Shown: positions 23,092 to 35,330 of the stretch, piece after piece
Position numbering within the stretch: position 1 is the stretch's first letter
Layout: every line of letters starts with the position of its first letter
Source: Vombatus ursinus
Taxonomy: Eukaryota; Chordata; Mammalia; Diprotodontia; Vombatidae
Assembly: GCF_900497805.2 (NCBI RefSeq)
Contig: NW_020944351.1
Coordinates: 1,854,563-1,918,562 of the forward strand
Direction of reading: 5' to 3'
Length of the DNA: 64,000 nt
Notes under the pieces: generated by a model
What the model was told of the DNA's origin: nothing
Databases searched by the model: none
The model's input: the letters and a program-made list of their open reading frames with translations, nothing else
Translations under genes and position numbers: made by a program

Positions 23092-23330
23092 ACTTGAGAG
23101 GCGGTGTGGTACAGTGTAAGGGCAGCTGCATTTGGACGCAGAAGTCCTGAGTTTGACTCACACATCTGCTAACTACCTGTGTGCTTTTGGGCAAATTTTC
23201 TAACTTCTCTGGGCCTCAGGCTTCTTATCTATCCAATGAGCTGGTTGGATGAGATGCCCTCTGAGGCCCCTAGCAGGTCTGAATCCCTGGACCTTTTACA
23301 GCTGATGCCTCATAGCCCCCATTTTAGATA
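23092..23330 (+). repeat. MIR
   Basis: GGTGTGGTACAGTGTAAGGG, TGCTAACTACCTGTGTGC, TGGGCCTCAGGCTTCTTATC and TTGGATGAGATGCCCTCTGA. Confidence 0.75.
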
Positions 23331-23384
23331 TCAGGGACCCATGGGGATTCCTTCCACTGATGCAGATTGTAAATAGTCTAGAAC

Positions 23385-23780
23385 TCAGTCTTAGCATAAG
23401 GCTCAGAGAGCTTAAGGGACTTGTCCATGGTCACACAGCTAGTAAGTTTGGGAGGTAGAATTTGAATCCAGAGCTTTTATACTCCAAATATAGCACTCTA
23501 TACACTACACCATGCTACCTCTGAATTGTATAGGTAATAACACCACCACCACCACCATCACTACTACATGATCATGGAATCATCAATACAAAACTGGAAG
23601 AGATCTCAGAGGACACAGAGTTCAACTCCCTCATTTTACAGATACATAAACTAAGGCACAGTTAGGTGGCCTACTCCCTGCTAGTTGACTAAGTGACTAA
23701 CTGGAGTACCATAGCTAGTAAGATTAGAAGCCAGGTAGGTCATCCTGACTCCTACCTTCTGTACCATGCTATCTCCCTAT
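23385..23780 (-). repeat. MIR fragments
   Basis: 23385-23525: GTCACACAGCTAGTAAG and CACTCTATACACTACACC. After a (CAC)n at 23541-23555, 23560-23780: ATCATGGAATCATCAATACA and CAGATACATAAACTAAGGCA. Confidence 0.65.
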
Positions 23781-24960
23781 GGTAACATGTTATGGTAAGA
23801 ACTGCCATTTTTATCCTGCACTAAGATTTGCAGAGTTCTTTCTCTTCAACAGCCTTGTGAAGTTAATAATGCAAGTCTTAATATTCCCACTTTTCTAATA
23901 AGAAAACTAAAGTACAGTGACGTGACTTCCCAGAGACAAACACAGGCAAGGTTAAGATTGTAACCCAGGTCTTCTGGATCTGAGCTAAACCCTCTTGGCT
24001 ATCCATACTATTAAAATATTGCATTGGTAATCTGCATGTGAGTGTGTGTGTATATGTATATGTATATGTATAAACATATACATACATATGTATATTTCAG
24101 TTTTGGGGGGACTTGTGTGCATGTATCTTTTTGTGCAGGTATGAGACGTTGGCAGTTCCTAGTCCTTCAGGACTAAACAGTGAAGCTTATTAGTTGAAGG
24201 AGGAAAGTTCTTTGTCTTTTCCCTCCTCTTTTTGCATCCGTGCTGGGGCTAGTTAATATCCCTTCTCAGCCTACACAAGCTTCAGTAGTGATGCCTTACC
24301 TAGCTTGGGGGAGGTAATTAAGTGTCCTAGTATACACAGACCTCATGCTAGGCTGCAGTCCTTCATGGAAAAGCAAAATTCGCCAAGAAACAATGACTAG
24401 TAAGTGCAGAGAATCAGAATACGAGCCCCAGGCCTTCCTACTTCAGTGAAGTCCAGCGATCATCCCAATGTCTTCAGTAATAGACGAGTAAATTTCTGTC
24501 CCAGCCTCCAAGGAATTTGCCAGATGATTTACTGTGTTGCGTCCTCGACAACTTCCTCTGGAGGTTGCTGGCACTTTAACCTTCTCAGCACTGCAGTACA
24601 ATGTAGTCTTCCCATCTTTTCCACAGGGGCTGCGAATCTACCACATGTGCTGTTGTGTGACTCAGTGAGAGAGTTCAATGTCACTACACACACAAGAGAT
24701 GCCTCCTATAAGCTGTCAGAGGGATGACACTTATTAAAGTACACATCATTTGGGCCCCATTGGCTGCTTTGCCAGAGCAAGAATGTTTGCCATCGGCACC
24801 TGGCCCAACAAAAACTTGACCAATAACTCATTCTGTCAGCTTCAGAGCTCTATTCAGGGGGCACAGAGATAGATACCCGGTTCAGGTTCCTTGTTTAATT
24901 TTAGCTTTCAGTAACAAGGAGAGTAAAAAGCTTTTGGGAGGTGGGTGGGAAGGGGCACTC
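23781..24960. other. Mostly unique DNA with a decayed MIR and a TG/TA repeat
   Basis: A weak antisense MIR at 23800-23970 and (TG)n/(TATG)n at 24036-24095. From 24100 to 24960 I recognise no repeat or exon. Confidence 0.4.
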
Positions 24961-24969
24961 ATTAGAGCA

Positions 24970-25745
24970 ATCAGTTTAGGGAAGTGATGCCAGCAATGCA
25001 TATATGAAGTTGGCTTTTGGCTAGTGGAAGGGAGGAGACCAGACAGAATTGAACCTTCCCTCATCTGTTCAAAAGTCTTCAATGTTGAACTGAATAAAGT
25101 CAAATTTCTTTTGCCTAACATTCAAGGCCCTCCACAGTCAGGCACAGCCTTGCCTTTTTGACCTTATCTGATATTAGTTCCATCCATCCATGCATTGTCT
25201 ACTCCAGTCAAAATGAACAAGTCTCCTCTTCTCCCCCTTCCCATTCTGCCTTTGGGATTCCCCCTGTGCTATTCCCTATGCCTGAAATGTCCTCCCTTCC
25301 TTTATTTGCCTGCTGAATTCCTGCCCTTGCTTGAAACTCAACTCACAGGCTACTTCCTCCCTTAAATCTCCCTTCCCACCTCACAGCCCTTTTATTTCTG
25401 CCCCCACCTTGGATGGGCCCAACAATTTAAAGTGTATAAGTTACCTACATTTTTTGTCTTACCTACCAGCCAAATAATGCACAGTATGCCCTGGCATCCC
25501 CCACAGGCAGGGATGTGGTGTCTTGTTGAAATCACCTCCAGCAACAATCCTGGAGTAGGCCATTGATAAATATTTGTTGTACAAATGAAGGAAGAAATGA
25601 CAGAGGAAATCATTCCATTCTAGCCATTAGAATGGAAATTTGTTGGGGCCAGAGTTTCGGGTTCTTTTCTATTAGTATCCCCAGGGCCTAGTCCAGTGCC
25701 TGGCACAGAGTAGGTGTTTAATATTTGATGAATAAGTAAAGGAAG
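24970..25745 (+). repeat. L2 LINE 3' segment plus a second L2 end
   Basis: 24970-25580 follows the L2 3' UTR: AACATTCAAGGCCCTCCACA, CTGTGCTATTCCCTATGCCT, TTGAAACTCAACTCACAGGC, then ATAAATATTTGTTGTACAAA. 25650-25745 is another end: TATCCCCAGGGCCTAGTCCA. Confidence 0.8.
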
Positions 25746-27237
25746 GAAATGTCCCTGGGAACCTGCAAATCCTTTTGATACTAGAACAGAACTTAGTTGG
25801 GCCTTCTGCTCTGAAGTTTGTACATACGGCAGACTTTTGTTGTTGTAATTCATGTTTTCCTCTTCCCTTGAGGCAAAAAAAATCAAATATAACTCTGGTT
25901 TGAAGGGTGATATTGTCTCCCTGGGCGCTCTCTGGGCATATGTAATCATGCTTACCACATCTGTAATAAAATCTACTGAGGCCTTGAGGCCTTAGGAAAT
26001 TAAAACATTAGGTTCAGATTTCAAAAGGCTATTTACTAGTGTTGAGAAAATACTGGTCCAGTTCAATCCGACAAACACTTACTAAGGACCTACAGTATTC
26101 AGAGATGGAGCTACGCAGGTGAAAAACTGACAGGCCCCCTTCTCAAAGAGCGAACAGTCAAAAAGGTGTTGAGAGAGCCACTGTGATCTCCTGGAAAGAA
26201 CCAGAGATAGCAGAAAGAAACACAGATATTTAGAGCTAAAATGGACCTCGAAGGTCATCAAGTTCAACACTCTCATTTTATAAAGGAAGAAAATCAAGAA
26301 CCTAAGAGGCTAACTAACTTGCCCACTGTCAATCAGGTTGCAAATGGCAGAGCTGGGATTTGGAACCAGAAGAACTGGATTCAGATCTTGGTTCTGCTAC
26401 TTATGATCTATATAGTTTGGAGCAAAATGCTTCACCAGTCCTGACACTGCAGTAATCTTGAGTGTAAGGGACATATTTGGAACGTTACACTATAGATAAG
26501 GATAGGAACTAGACTTTCTATTTCCTTACAGTATAGGGAAGTCCTGGAGGAGGAAACCCCCTCTACCAACACAGATTGAAACCTACAGCTTTAGAGAATT
26601 GCAGAGGACATTAAGTGCTGAAGTTCCTTGAAGAAGCCCTGCTGAGTCCCGTAGAAAAGCTGAACATTTGTTAAAACAGAATTTTGAAATAATAACAATA
26701 AAAATCCTTTCAAAAAAAATCTTGTGAGAATGAGTACAGAAGAGGGTGGGGTCAGCTGAAATGTGTGGAGTAGTTTCAATTGCAAAATTGGATCTAATGA
26801 AGAGATTAAGTGCTTCTTAATGGTAGGAAGGACTGGTATCTATTGTCAGATGCATTACCAAATTGTAGGTTTGGAATGAAAATGATTTTTTCTTCTTGAG
26901 CCTTAGTTTGTCAAATGAGGGGTTTGACTACATGACCTCAAAGGTCCATTCTAGTAGTGAAATCTACTGCTTAATTCATAGATTCTTTACCTAAAGCATA
27001 TACAATAGCCCCAACTAATGGTTAGTCAATTTCTGCTTAAATATTTCCAGTGCCAGGTAATTCACTACCCAGTAAACAAATGACAACATCTGCCTTTTGA
27101 CCAGTCCCCCAAATTGTCAAGGCTACTGCAGATGTTTGGAACCTTCTTTCTTAAACAAAAGAGCCCCTTTCCCTGAAACAAAGTGAGCACTAGCATTTAG
27201 TTCACTGGGATGATTGCCCCCAGCTTCATACTTTAGG
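25746..27237. other. Gene-free stretch with MIR remnants
   Basis: Repeat Z-like sequence at 26060-26160, a MIR pair at 26228-26440 (ACCTCGAAGGTCATCAAGTT; GCAGAGCTGGGATTTGG) and a MIR tail at 26897-26957. The rest is unassigned. Confidence 0.45.
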
Positions 27238-27337
27238 GCAGGGGTTCTTAACCTTTGTGTGTATGTGTCATGGACCGGCTTCAGCACTCAGTGAAGCCAC
27301 ATCTCTCCCCTCAGAGATGGCTGTGGGAAGTAGCCCT

Positions 27338-27748
27338 GGCTATTTCGAGTTCTTGGGTTCAGGGTCCTGGGCTATCTCCATGACAGTCTGAGGGGAAGTT
27401 GTGGTAGTAGTTTGACTTGTGCGGCATAAACCACCTCTTCTGTCTCCCTCAGGGTGCCTTGTTGTTTCAACTAGGCTGGCTAGCATGCCCTGTAGGTAGC
27501 TGTTGGTAAGCAGTTGACAGAGATGGTTGGTCCCTTCTCCATAAGGATTACTTCCCTGGATGCCTTTGGAGGCTGGGCTGGAAGCAGGACTGGGGGTCTG
27601 AGGAGAGCACCACTATTCCTGGGACTTTTGGGTTTAGGGTCCTGGCTTATGTCCAGAGATTTATGAGGGGAGGAGGAGGTAGTGGTGGTGATTTGACTTG
27701 TCTGGCACATGCTGCTTCGTGTCTCACCCAGGGTTGCCTGGCTGTGAT
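27338..27748. repeat. Diverged direct duplication of an unknown sequence
   Basis: 27338-27468 and 27609-27748 share GGTTCAGGGTCCTGG / GGTTTAGGGTCCTGG, TGAGGGGA, GGTAGT, TTTGACTTGT and CTC-CAGGGT-GCCT in the same order, about 272 bases apart. I do not recognise the unit. The minus strand of the second copy is open and Thr/Ser/Pro-rich, but the first copy has stops in the corresponding frame, so coding is doubtful. A hAT-type end (GGGGTTCTTAACCTTTGTGT) lies just before, at 27243. Confidence 0.7.
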
Positions 27749-27804
27749 TAAAATATTGTTTGAAGTGCCCTCTAGTTATATGGTCAAAGTATCCTAATAA
27801 TCCA

Positions 27805-27935
27805 TTTAATGCAAACTCCTTGAGGGAAGGGATCATTTTATTTATTTATTTAATTATTTATTTAGACCCTGGCACCTGGCACATAGTAATGCTTAAGAAA
27901 TGCTTGTTGGATTTGAGTGAATTGAAACATGTTCA
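27805..27935 (+). repeat. L2 3' end
   Basis: CAAACTCCTTGAGGGAAGGG, a (TTTA)n expansion, then GGCACCTGGCACATAGTAAT and AAATGCTTGTTGGATTTGAG. Confidence 0.75.
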
Positions 27936-29015
27936 GTTTCTAATGAGCTTTTCAGGGACAAGACAAGACAAGACAGGACATGACATGCTTTGTCTAGGTT
28001 CCTTTTGACCAAAAGTCATATCTTATCACTCTGAGCATGGTTTCAGGATAGTGCTCTCCACTCTTTTAGGTGAAGAGATTCAAAGTGTTCCTTTACAGTC
28101 CAAAAAGAGGTGTGATATGCCAAGGGCTAGGCACGGACCAATCTGAATGTCTCGGCCAACAGTTGAATTTTCTTTTGATTAATTTCAGACATTGGTTCTT
28201 AAGCAACTAGTGCTGGTACTAGACACTGGAGAGACAAAGGCAGGAGCGAGACAGGGTTCATGGGGGAAGTGGCATTAGATTGGAACTTTGAAGGATTCTG
28301 AAAGTCCATAATGACCATAGGCTCACCAACTTAGAGCTTGAGTCATCTGTGTCCAAATGCTCATATTAGAGATGAGGCAATTAAGGCCCAGTGAAGGTAA
28401 GTGTCAGAGCTGAGATTCAAAGCCTGTCGTCTGCCTTGGAATTCAGAGCTCTTTCCATTGTATTACAATGCCTGTCAGGAGGGAAAGGGAGTGGGAAGGA
28501 CCCTAGAGACTGTCTACTCCACCCGCACCTGAACAAGAATCCTTTCTCCAACATAGCTGACAAATTGCTAGTATAGATGATTCTTTCTCAGAGTTAGGCA
28601 GTGAAAGGGAAGAGAAATATTGAACAGTTGCTTAAATGGAGGAGGGTAGGACCAAATGAAGGGATTTAAAAAAAAAAACAGGTAAATTTGAGAATGTTTG
28701 TAGGTAGAGAGGAAGGAGCCAGCAGGTATATTGAATTTGAATGAAATATGAATATATATGTATATTTACACACATATATATCTGAATATATAGAATAATA
28801 GTTTACATTTAATTCAGAAAGCCTTTTAAGGTTTACAAAGTACTCTACAAACATTGTCTCATTTGATCCTAACACTAAACTTGTCACGTTGGTGCTATTG
28901 TTATCCCTTTTTTATAGATGAGGAAACTAAGGCACAAAACTCAAGCTGCCTTGAGAAGACTTACCTAACTAGGGTCTCCCTATTTTTCTTGATCTTTTGT
29001 TGAGTACTCTCTCTA
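27936..29015. other. Gene-free stretch with MIR remnants
   Basis: Antisense MIR remnants at 28330-28470 and 28795-29015 (GTTTACAAAGTACTCTACAA; GATGAGGAAACTAAGGCACA). The rest is unassigned. Confidence 0.5.
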
Positions 29016-29159
29016 CTACAATGTGCTGCCTCTATTAGGGTTTTTAAAAAGTGATTCCTGCTTTTATTTGGCTCACTTAGAGAGAGGGAGATATATAATT
29101 ATAGCAGAAAGTAGCATGGGCTAAGTGTATGGGGGAGAGTGTGTTAATAGAGTGAGAAG

Positions 29160-29430
29160 TCACAGATTATAGTGGAAAGAAAACTGGATTGGAACTCGGG
29201 GGGCCTGGGTTTGGATCCCAGCCTTACTACTTACTGTGTCTGTTACCAAGTCCCTTCCCTTGTCTGGGGCTCATTTTGTTCTTCTACTGGTGAGGGAGTT
29301 GGATTATTTGATGTCTAAGGTCATAGGTGAAGGGAAGGGGAATGTTCAATGGGAATACTCTCCCAGGGTGTGCTGTTCTGCATGCTTCTGTCCAAGGTTC
29401 CTTCCAGCTCTGACATCCTGTGATCTTGTA
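29160..29430 (+). repeat. MIR, partly disrupted
   Basis: TAGTGGAAAGAAAACTGGAT, GGATCCCAGCCTTACTACTT and GGTTCCTTCCAGCTCTGACA. Confidence 0.65.
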
Positions 29431-30214
29431 TTTTGAGAACGCTCTGAGGTGGGAGACATGGATCACTGAGAAGGGGGAAGGGAATCTGGGAAGGCTTGAT
29501 GAAGGAAGTGAATACCTGAGGCTGGCCTGGAAAGAAGGATTGCACCCGGGTCACCTTTCTGAGAGGGGATACTTTGTCTGGCTTGAGAAACCTGCTCTAT
29601 TCCAAAGGACCATCCTCCCCCGCCTTCCCCTTGTTTGCCTTCTTCCCCCAATACCATGGAATTCAGCTTGAGCTGCAGTGGCTTTCCTTTCCTGCCAGGG
29701 CATACCTGCTGCTGGGAATAACTTCCTTGTCTTCTTGAGTTAATAAATGGAACTCCTATTAGTTTCTTGGTGCCATAGTCCTTCCACCACCGGCTTTCAT
29801 GTGCCAAAGGACCCTGTAGGAGGCTGGCGCCTAAAGAGACCGTCAAGATCTTGGCACTTTAATTCCAAGGTCGGCCAGCAGTCCTTTGAAGCCCCCCAGA
29901 CTCCAGGGAGAGCCTGGCCTTTTTTGCAAAGGCTAGCTTTTCAATTAAAGGTCAGGGTTTTATGATTACAGCTGAACACTCTGTGATTTCATCTTCATAT
30001 TAGTAATACCTAGTAACTGTATGGGAGCACCTCCTCCCCCCTTATATTCTTATAATTTTCATTTCATCACGATGGGAAGTTTCCCACCCCACCTCCACCC
30101 CTACTTGCACTGTGTTTCTGGGGAATCGTGGTTTGGTCTAAGAAATTATAGCCATCCAGGCTTTAATCCTGGGCTTACTAACATACCTGACCCCACTGAA
30201 CAATTTCCCTTAAT
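29431..30214. other. Unique-looking DNA
   Basis: No repeat family recognised. 29680-29960 is the most balanced part. No exon identified. Confidence 0.35.
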
Positions 30215-30460
30215 AATAACAGTAACAACTGGTATTTATATAGCATTTTAAAGTTTGCAAAAATACTTCATATCCAGTGGCTAATTTGAGCCTTATAAAA
30301 ATCCTCTGAGGTAACTACTATTGTTTTTGTCATTTCCATTTTATAGATGAGGCTCAGAGAGGTTAAGCTACCTATGTTCACACAACAGGATTCAAACCCA
30401 GGTCTTCCTGACTCTAAGCCTATCCTTCTATTCACTCTGTATTGTTGTTTGCCCTTTGTT

Positions 30461-30515
<55 letters not shown>

Positions 30516-30545
30516 CCCAGTTGGGGTTAAGTGACTTGCCCAGAG
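30215..30545 (-). repeat. MIR, (TG)n and SINE stub
   Basis: MIR 30215-30430 (TTTAAAGTTTGCAAAAATAC; CAGGTCTTCCTGACTCTAAG), a 50-base (TG)n at 30465-30514, and TTGGGGTTAAGTGACTTGCC at 30521-30540, the remnant of an antisense SINE. Confidence 0.75.
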
Positions 30546-30885
30546 TTTCCTTCGTTCTTGAAGAAGACCATGACATCAGGGAGGTGATGACATGACATGC
30601 AAATGAATTGGATTACAGTGAGGGAGGCCTGTGCACAGTCACCAGCCTCACTCTCTCCTCTGCAGCCATCTGGGTGCAGTGGTAAGATATAGATCAGGAT
30701 GACTAGAGATGGTCCCAGATGCAGTGGGAAAACTTGGCCTTTTGAAATTAAGGTCTGTCCCACATCTCAGTTCGACTGAGGCAATGCCATTCAATGATTA
30801 AGGGTAGGTAAGAAATAAGGCAAAGAATGGCCTTTTTACCTAGTCAAAAAAAATCAATCTGGGAAGAGAAGACCCTCAGGGTTTC
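30546..30885 (+). repeat. Unnamed repeat 'X', copy 1
   Basis: TTCTTGAAGAAGACCATGAC, GGAGGTGATGACATGACATG, ATCTGGGTGCAGTGGTAAGA and TTACCTAGTCAAAAAAAATC. The same blocks occur in order at 41085-41735 and, antisense in part, at 33475-33872. Family not identified. Confidence 0.65.
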
Positions 30886-31205
30886 TGGCCAAAACAGAGA
30901 CAATTGCTATTTATGCTCACTCTGAGCCATCAGAATCCAAATAATGACCAAGTGAGGCTTAGGCTGGGACACATTGTTGGCCAGTCAATGAAAACTAACA
31001 TCTCCCTAGTCCTGAACACTATGAGTTTTAAAAATTTTCTCTGTAACAATTCAGCTAGATATCTTATAATTAAGCCCCAGAGTGAACCAGAATCCCTAGA
31101 GCTAACCTTAAGGAATGGTCCATTTATTCAGTTTACAAACATTTATTATGAGACCATTTCAAGAAGCATAGTAGTATGAGAGCTCAAACTATACTCCAGT
31201 TAAGG
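30886..31205. other. Gene-free stretch, nothing recognised
   Basis: Unassigned DNA between repeat X and an L1 fragment. Confidence 0.4.
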
Positions 31206-32470
31206 ACAGGAACTCAACTTATGATTTCATTGGTAATCATCAAAATGCTTTGGTACTGGTTAGACGATGGAAATGTAGATCAGTAGAACAAAAAAGGTAC
31301 ACAACATACAGAAGTAAACATAATAACAGACTGTTTGATAAATCCCACACTCCCAACTTCTGCAGTAAGGACTCCCTTTGCAGCAAAGCCTTCTGGGAAA
31401 ACTGGAAAGCAGTCTGTTAGAAATTAGGTTTGAGCCAAGCTTTACTATACCATTCTACCAAAATAAGTTCCAAATGGATTCGTGACTTAGATATAAAAGG
31501 TCACATCAAAAATGAATTAGAGGAACAAGGAATGAAATACCTCTTGGAATTGTGGATAAGACAGTTCTTGATGAAACAAGGGATAGAAAGGATCACAGAA
31601 GATAAAAGGGATAATTTTGATTGCACAAACTTGAAAAGCTTTTGGACAAACAAAATGAATGCAGTTGAAATTATAAGGGAAAGAGTTAACTGGGAAAAAG
31701 TCCTTGAAGAAAGTTTCTCTGGTAAAGTTCTGATATTTAAGCTATATAAGGTATTAATTAAAGTATCAAAGAACATGAATAAGCACTTCTCAAAGAAACA
31801 ACTTTAAGCTATCAGTAGACGTGAAAAATGTTCCAGATCACCAATAATTAGACAAATTCAAATTAAAGCAACTCTAAGGGGCAGTTTCAGAGAAACTGGA
31901 AAAGACTTGTATGAACTGAGTGAAGTGAGTAGAACCAGGAGAACAATTTATATTATATTAACAACATTGTAAAGAAAACTTTGAATAATTTAAGAACTCT
32001 GCTCAATGTAGTAACCATATGTGATTCTGGAGCAGAGGTGTCAAATATGTGGCCCTTTGGTCAGCATTATGGCCACAACTCTCCCACTGTGGCCAAACCA
32101 CGTGAAAATGTAATTGGGAAATATTTATCAAAATAAGTAAAAATGCTCTAGAACATAGATGTTAACATATAGCTTTCTAAGTCAATACACAGCCCATGGG
32201 GATCCTTATGAATAGCTTGTTGCCTCTCCCTCCCCCCTCCCCATTTCTATTTGAGTTTGACACTACTTGTTCCAGAGGACCAGTGATGGAACATGTTCCC
32301 CACCTTCTGACATGGAGGTGGTGGACCCTGGATGTGCAATGAGACTTAAGTTTTCAGATATAGCTAATGAGGGGTTTTGTTTTGCTTGACTATGCACATT
32401 TAATACAAAGATTTTGTTGATTTTCTTACTTTGAAAAACATTTTTGGGAGGAGTAGAATGGTGGGTTATC
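31206..32470 (+). mobile_element. L1 3' fragment (late ORF2 and 3' UTR), interrupted by a MITE
   Basis: An open piece at 31430-31804 covers the decayed late ORF2 (for example LKSFWTNKMNA and GKVLIFKLYKV). The 3' UTR at 31880-32032 (GAACTGAGTGAAGTGAGTAG) continues after the MITE from 32278 (CTTGACTATGCACATTTAAT). Two deletions relative to other copies are apparent. Confidence 0.8.
32033..32269. mobile_element. hAT-like MITE, GTGTCAAA-ended family
   Basis: Left end CAGAGGTGTCAAATATGTGG, right end GAGTTTGACACTACTTG. Flanks TTCTGGAG (32025-32032) and TTCCAGAG (32270-32277) agree at 6 of 8 bases. It interrupts an L1 3' UTR. Non-autonomous. Confidence 0.75.
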
Positions 32471-33474
32471 AGTCAGGTTACCATGAAGGAAAAAAAGCAA
32501 GGCAAGAAAAGAAGGTCATTGAAGCATTTTTAAAAATGTTCAGAAAAGAAAGGTCAGTAGGAAACACAGACAAGCAGGACAGCTTTAAAAATAAAATGTG
32601 AAACGTATTATATACTTAAAAAGAAAAGATATGCAGTAATACAGAGCTTTACCTACAATACTTTTTTCAGTACTTTGTATATGTAAAGGCTCATCTTAAT
32701 GCTTAAGTTCAGAATACAGATTAGTGATATGGTTATGTGTGTGTGTGTGTGTGTGTAAGAGAGTGTTGTAAGCATAGTACTATTCTTGGCCTGGGGGAGA
32801 TACACAGTTTAGATGAGACCAAGTCCTGCCATCAGAAAGCTTATAGTTTAATAGGAGAAAAAGATAGAAACTCAAATGGCTATAAGACTTCACCTTATTT
32901 GATAAGTGAGTGCATTAGAAAGGTACAACCAATGTGATGGGTAGAATCAAAAGAGAAGGTCTTTATTCACGTTGAGGCTGGGGGATCGGGGACTACTTCT
33001 TGAAGGAAGTGCCATTTGAGTTGGACTTTAGAGGATAGGATCTCATCAAATCTACCTTCATTCATATTTACTGTCATAGTGGTAAGATTGGTATTTTCTT
33101 CCATTCCATTTGATTGTATTGATTTTTCTCTCCTTCTTAGGTCAGCATGTGGTACTTGCAATTAGTTTTACTTACACTTCTTTGATTCCCTATTGCTGCC
33201 ATAGATTCCCCCTTCTGTACCCTACCCTAATTAAAGTTCCTTGAATTTACTTTGTTATTCCTTCTTAATTATTTTGTCTTTCATCTCTTCCTTATTCCTT
33301 TCCCCTTCTAGGCTATTCTCAAATTTCATTCCAGTAGATGGCTTTTATGCTTATATACTAGGGAACGGGGAGGGAATAAACATTTATATAGTGCCTACTA
33401 TGTGCCAGTATGTGTTAAGCACTTTACAAATTCTCACCTGTGGCTCTAAGAAGTTATAACATGCTTAGCAGTCA
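32471..33474. other. Gene-free stretch with repeat remnants
   Basis: (TG)n at 32734-32756, repeat Z/Y-like sequence from 32757 to about 33030, and a MIR/L2-like remnant at 33370-33440 (GTGCCTACTATGTGCCAG). The rest is unassigned. Confidence 0.45.
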
Positions 33475-33872
33475 CATCCCAGTAAAACCATCTCAGTAGA
33501 TGGACTAAACCAGGTTGAGGGTATCCCATAGACCTCAAACCCATTGGTCTGTTAGGGGGATTTCTACTCCAAGCATGTGAAGACTTCGTCAGGTAGAATG
33601 GGCTGATGAAAACAATTTGTTCAACCCCATGAAAGTGGCTGACACAGGTGCTATGGAGTGCTTAAAGCTTGATCAGATATCAAGGATGCCAAGGTCATCC
33701 ACTGTGTCCTAACTTTTGTCTTGCCACTGGACTTGGATGACTAGAAGAGAGAATGAGGCTGATGACTTTGTGCAACTCTGCCTCAATTAAATCCAATTCA
33801 TGCACAAGTCAAAATAACACCTTGTGATGTCATTGGTCCTCTTCAAAAGCAAAGGACAAACAACACAACAGA
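33475..33872 (-). repeat. Unnamed repeat 'X', minus copy
   Basis: Reads in reverse relative to 30546: CTTGCCACTGGACTTGGATG, GAGGCTGATGACTTTGTGC, TGATGTCATTGGTCCTCTTC, ending in ACAAACAACACAACA. The part before about 33650 is absent from the other two copies. Confidence 0.65.
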
Positions 33873-33879
33873 GGACAGA

Positions 33880-34240
33880 GATGGATTCAACAGGCAAAGA
33901 GAGAGGAGGGCAGGACTTCCCGGTACAGGGGTTGATATGAGCAAAGGCATTGAGGCAGGAAGTTGTATGGCACAATGGAGGAGCATAGAGTAGTAAAGGT
34001 TGGCTAGAGCATGGTGTATGGAGGAAAGCAATATGAGCCAAAGCTGGAAAAGATAAGGTGGTAGCAGATGGTAGAGGTCTTTCAATACTGGGTCAAAAGT
34101 TTGAAATGCAGTAGGGAGGCAGTAGAAAGTCACTGAAGATTTTTTAAAAAAAATTTACTTTAGTAGAAGAGAAACATGAACAGATCTATTCACAAGAAAT
34201 ATTATTCTGGCAGTGATGTAGTGAGTGATTGGAGTGAAAG
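33880..34240. repeat. Repeat 'Y' fragment
   Basis: GTTGATATGAGCAAAGGCAT and GGTCAAAAGTTTGAAATGCA match the order of copies at 1408-2650. Diverged. Confidence 0.45.
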
Positions 34241-34251
34241 CTGGCCTCAAG

Positions 34252-34396
34252 GTTTTTTTTTGTGTGTGAGGTAGTTGGGGTTAAGTGACTTGCTTAGGGT
34301 CACACAGCTAGTGCCAAGTGTTTCTTAGTCCGGGTTTGAACTCAGGTCCTCCTGACTCCAGGGCTGGTGCCCTATCATCTGCGCCACCTAACCACC
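34252..34396 (-). mobile_element. WSINE-type SINE with perfect 11-base TSD
   Basis: GTAGTTGGGGTTAAGTGACT to ATCATCTGCGCCACCTAACC. CTGGCCTCAAG occurs at 34241-34251 and at 34397-34407. Confidence 0.9.
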
Positions 34397-34407
34397 CTGG
34401 CCTCAAG

Positions 34408-35164
34408 TTTTTATAAGACACAGTCTGACACCTGGTGAAGACAGGGGCTGAGCAGGGTCCATAGTGCTGATGGAAATTTCCCTGACTTGAAAGAATGGCA
34501 AAGGCCAGCTAGTGGAGCTCAGAACCCCATACTATTATCAGGAACTAAGCAGAGAGCTGGGTAAGCTGGGAAAGGACAGAGCCAAGAGGTAACTTAAGGA
34601 GTAAAAACAGGATAAAGAGCAGGAGGAAATCACATAAGTTCAATGATAAGGACTGGTGAGAAGGCAAGTCTGAGTAACAATCATGGCAACAACATGTAGT
34701 CACAGAGTCCAAATTAAAGAGGGTTTCCTGGGAATGGCAAGGTTCTCCAGGTGTTCCTGTTGATGAGTGACATTGTCCTGATTGTATTAAGCCCTGGAAA
34801 TCTGCAAAATCTCCTGAGATTCACAACCACTTAAGAGTTCTGCCTATCCACAGAGGGAAAAAACCATAATAAATGGATGAATGATACCTACTCTTCATCT
34901 AGAGTCTATGACATACAATTGAGGGGCAACCCACTGTACTATCCATCAGTATGTTTAAGTGGGACACATACTATAGATAATGGACCCCATTGTTTTTGGG
35001 AAACCGTAATACTTTGAGAGCTGCTAAGCTGCTCCCTTACAAACCCCCTTCTTTGTAACACTAATATTCTTCCAGTGAGGCCATATGATTGTAAACCATA
35101 AACCATGGACACCAAGATCTCCAAAGGATAAAAATTATAACTGTATGCTGCAGCTAGCTTTGTT
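34408..35164. other. Gene-free stretch, nothing recognised
   Basis: Unassigned DNA without long open frames. Confidence 0.4.
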
Positions 35165-35330
35165 TTTGTTAGAGTTTAAATCCCAACTCTGATATTTATA
35201 ATCTGTATGGCCTTGAGCAAAGGTTCTGCCAAAACCCAGCATGACCCTGAGCCTCAATCCATCATTTGTAAAATATGGGGTTGGACTAGATGGCCTCTAA
35301 GGTCCCCTCTAAATCTGTGTTATGATATGA
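35165..35330 (+). repeat. MIR
   Basis: GATATTTATAATCTGTATGG, GGGGTTGGACTAGATGGCCT and TAAGGTCCCCTCTAAATCTG. Confidence 0.7.

Noticed and set aside
24404-24727. 107-aa plus-strand frame
   Set aside because: No recognisable motif; length is within chance expectation.
31430-31807. 125-aa frame as a host gene
   Set aside because: It lies within an L1 3' fragment and matches late ORF2 sequence.
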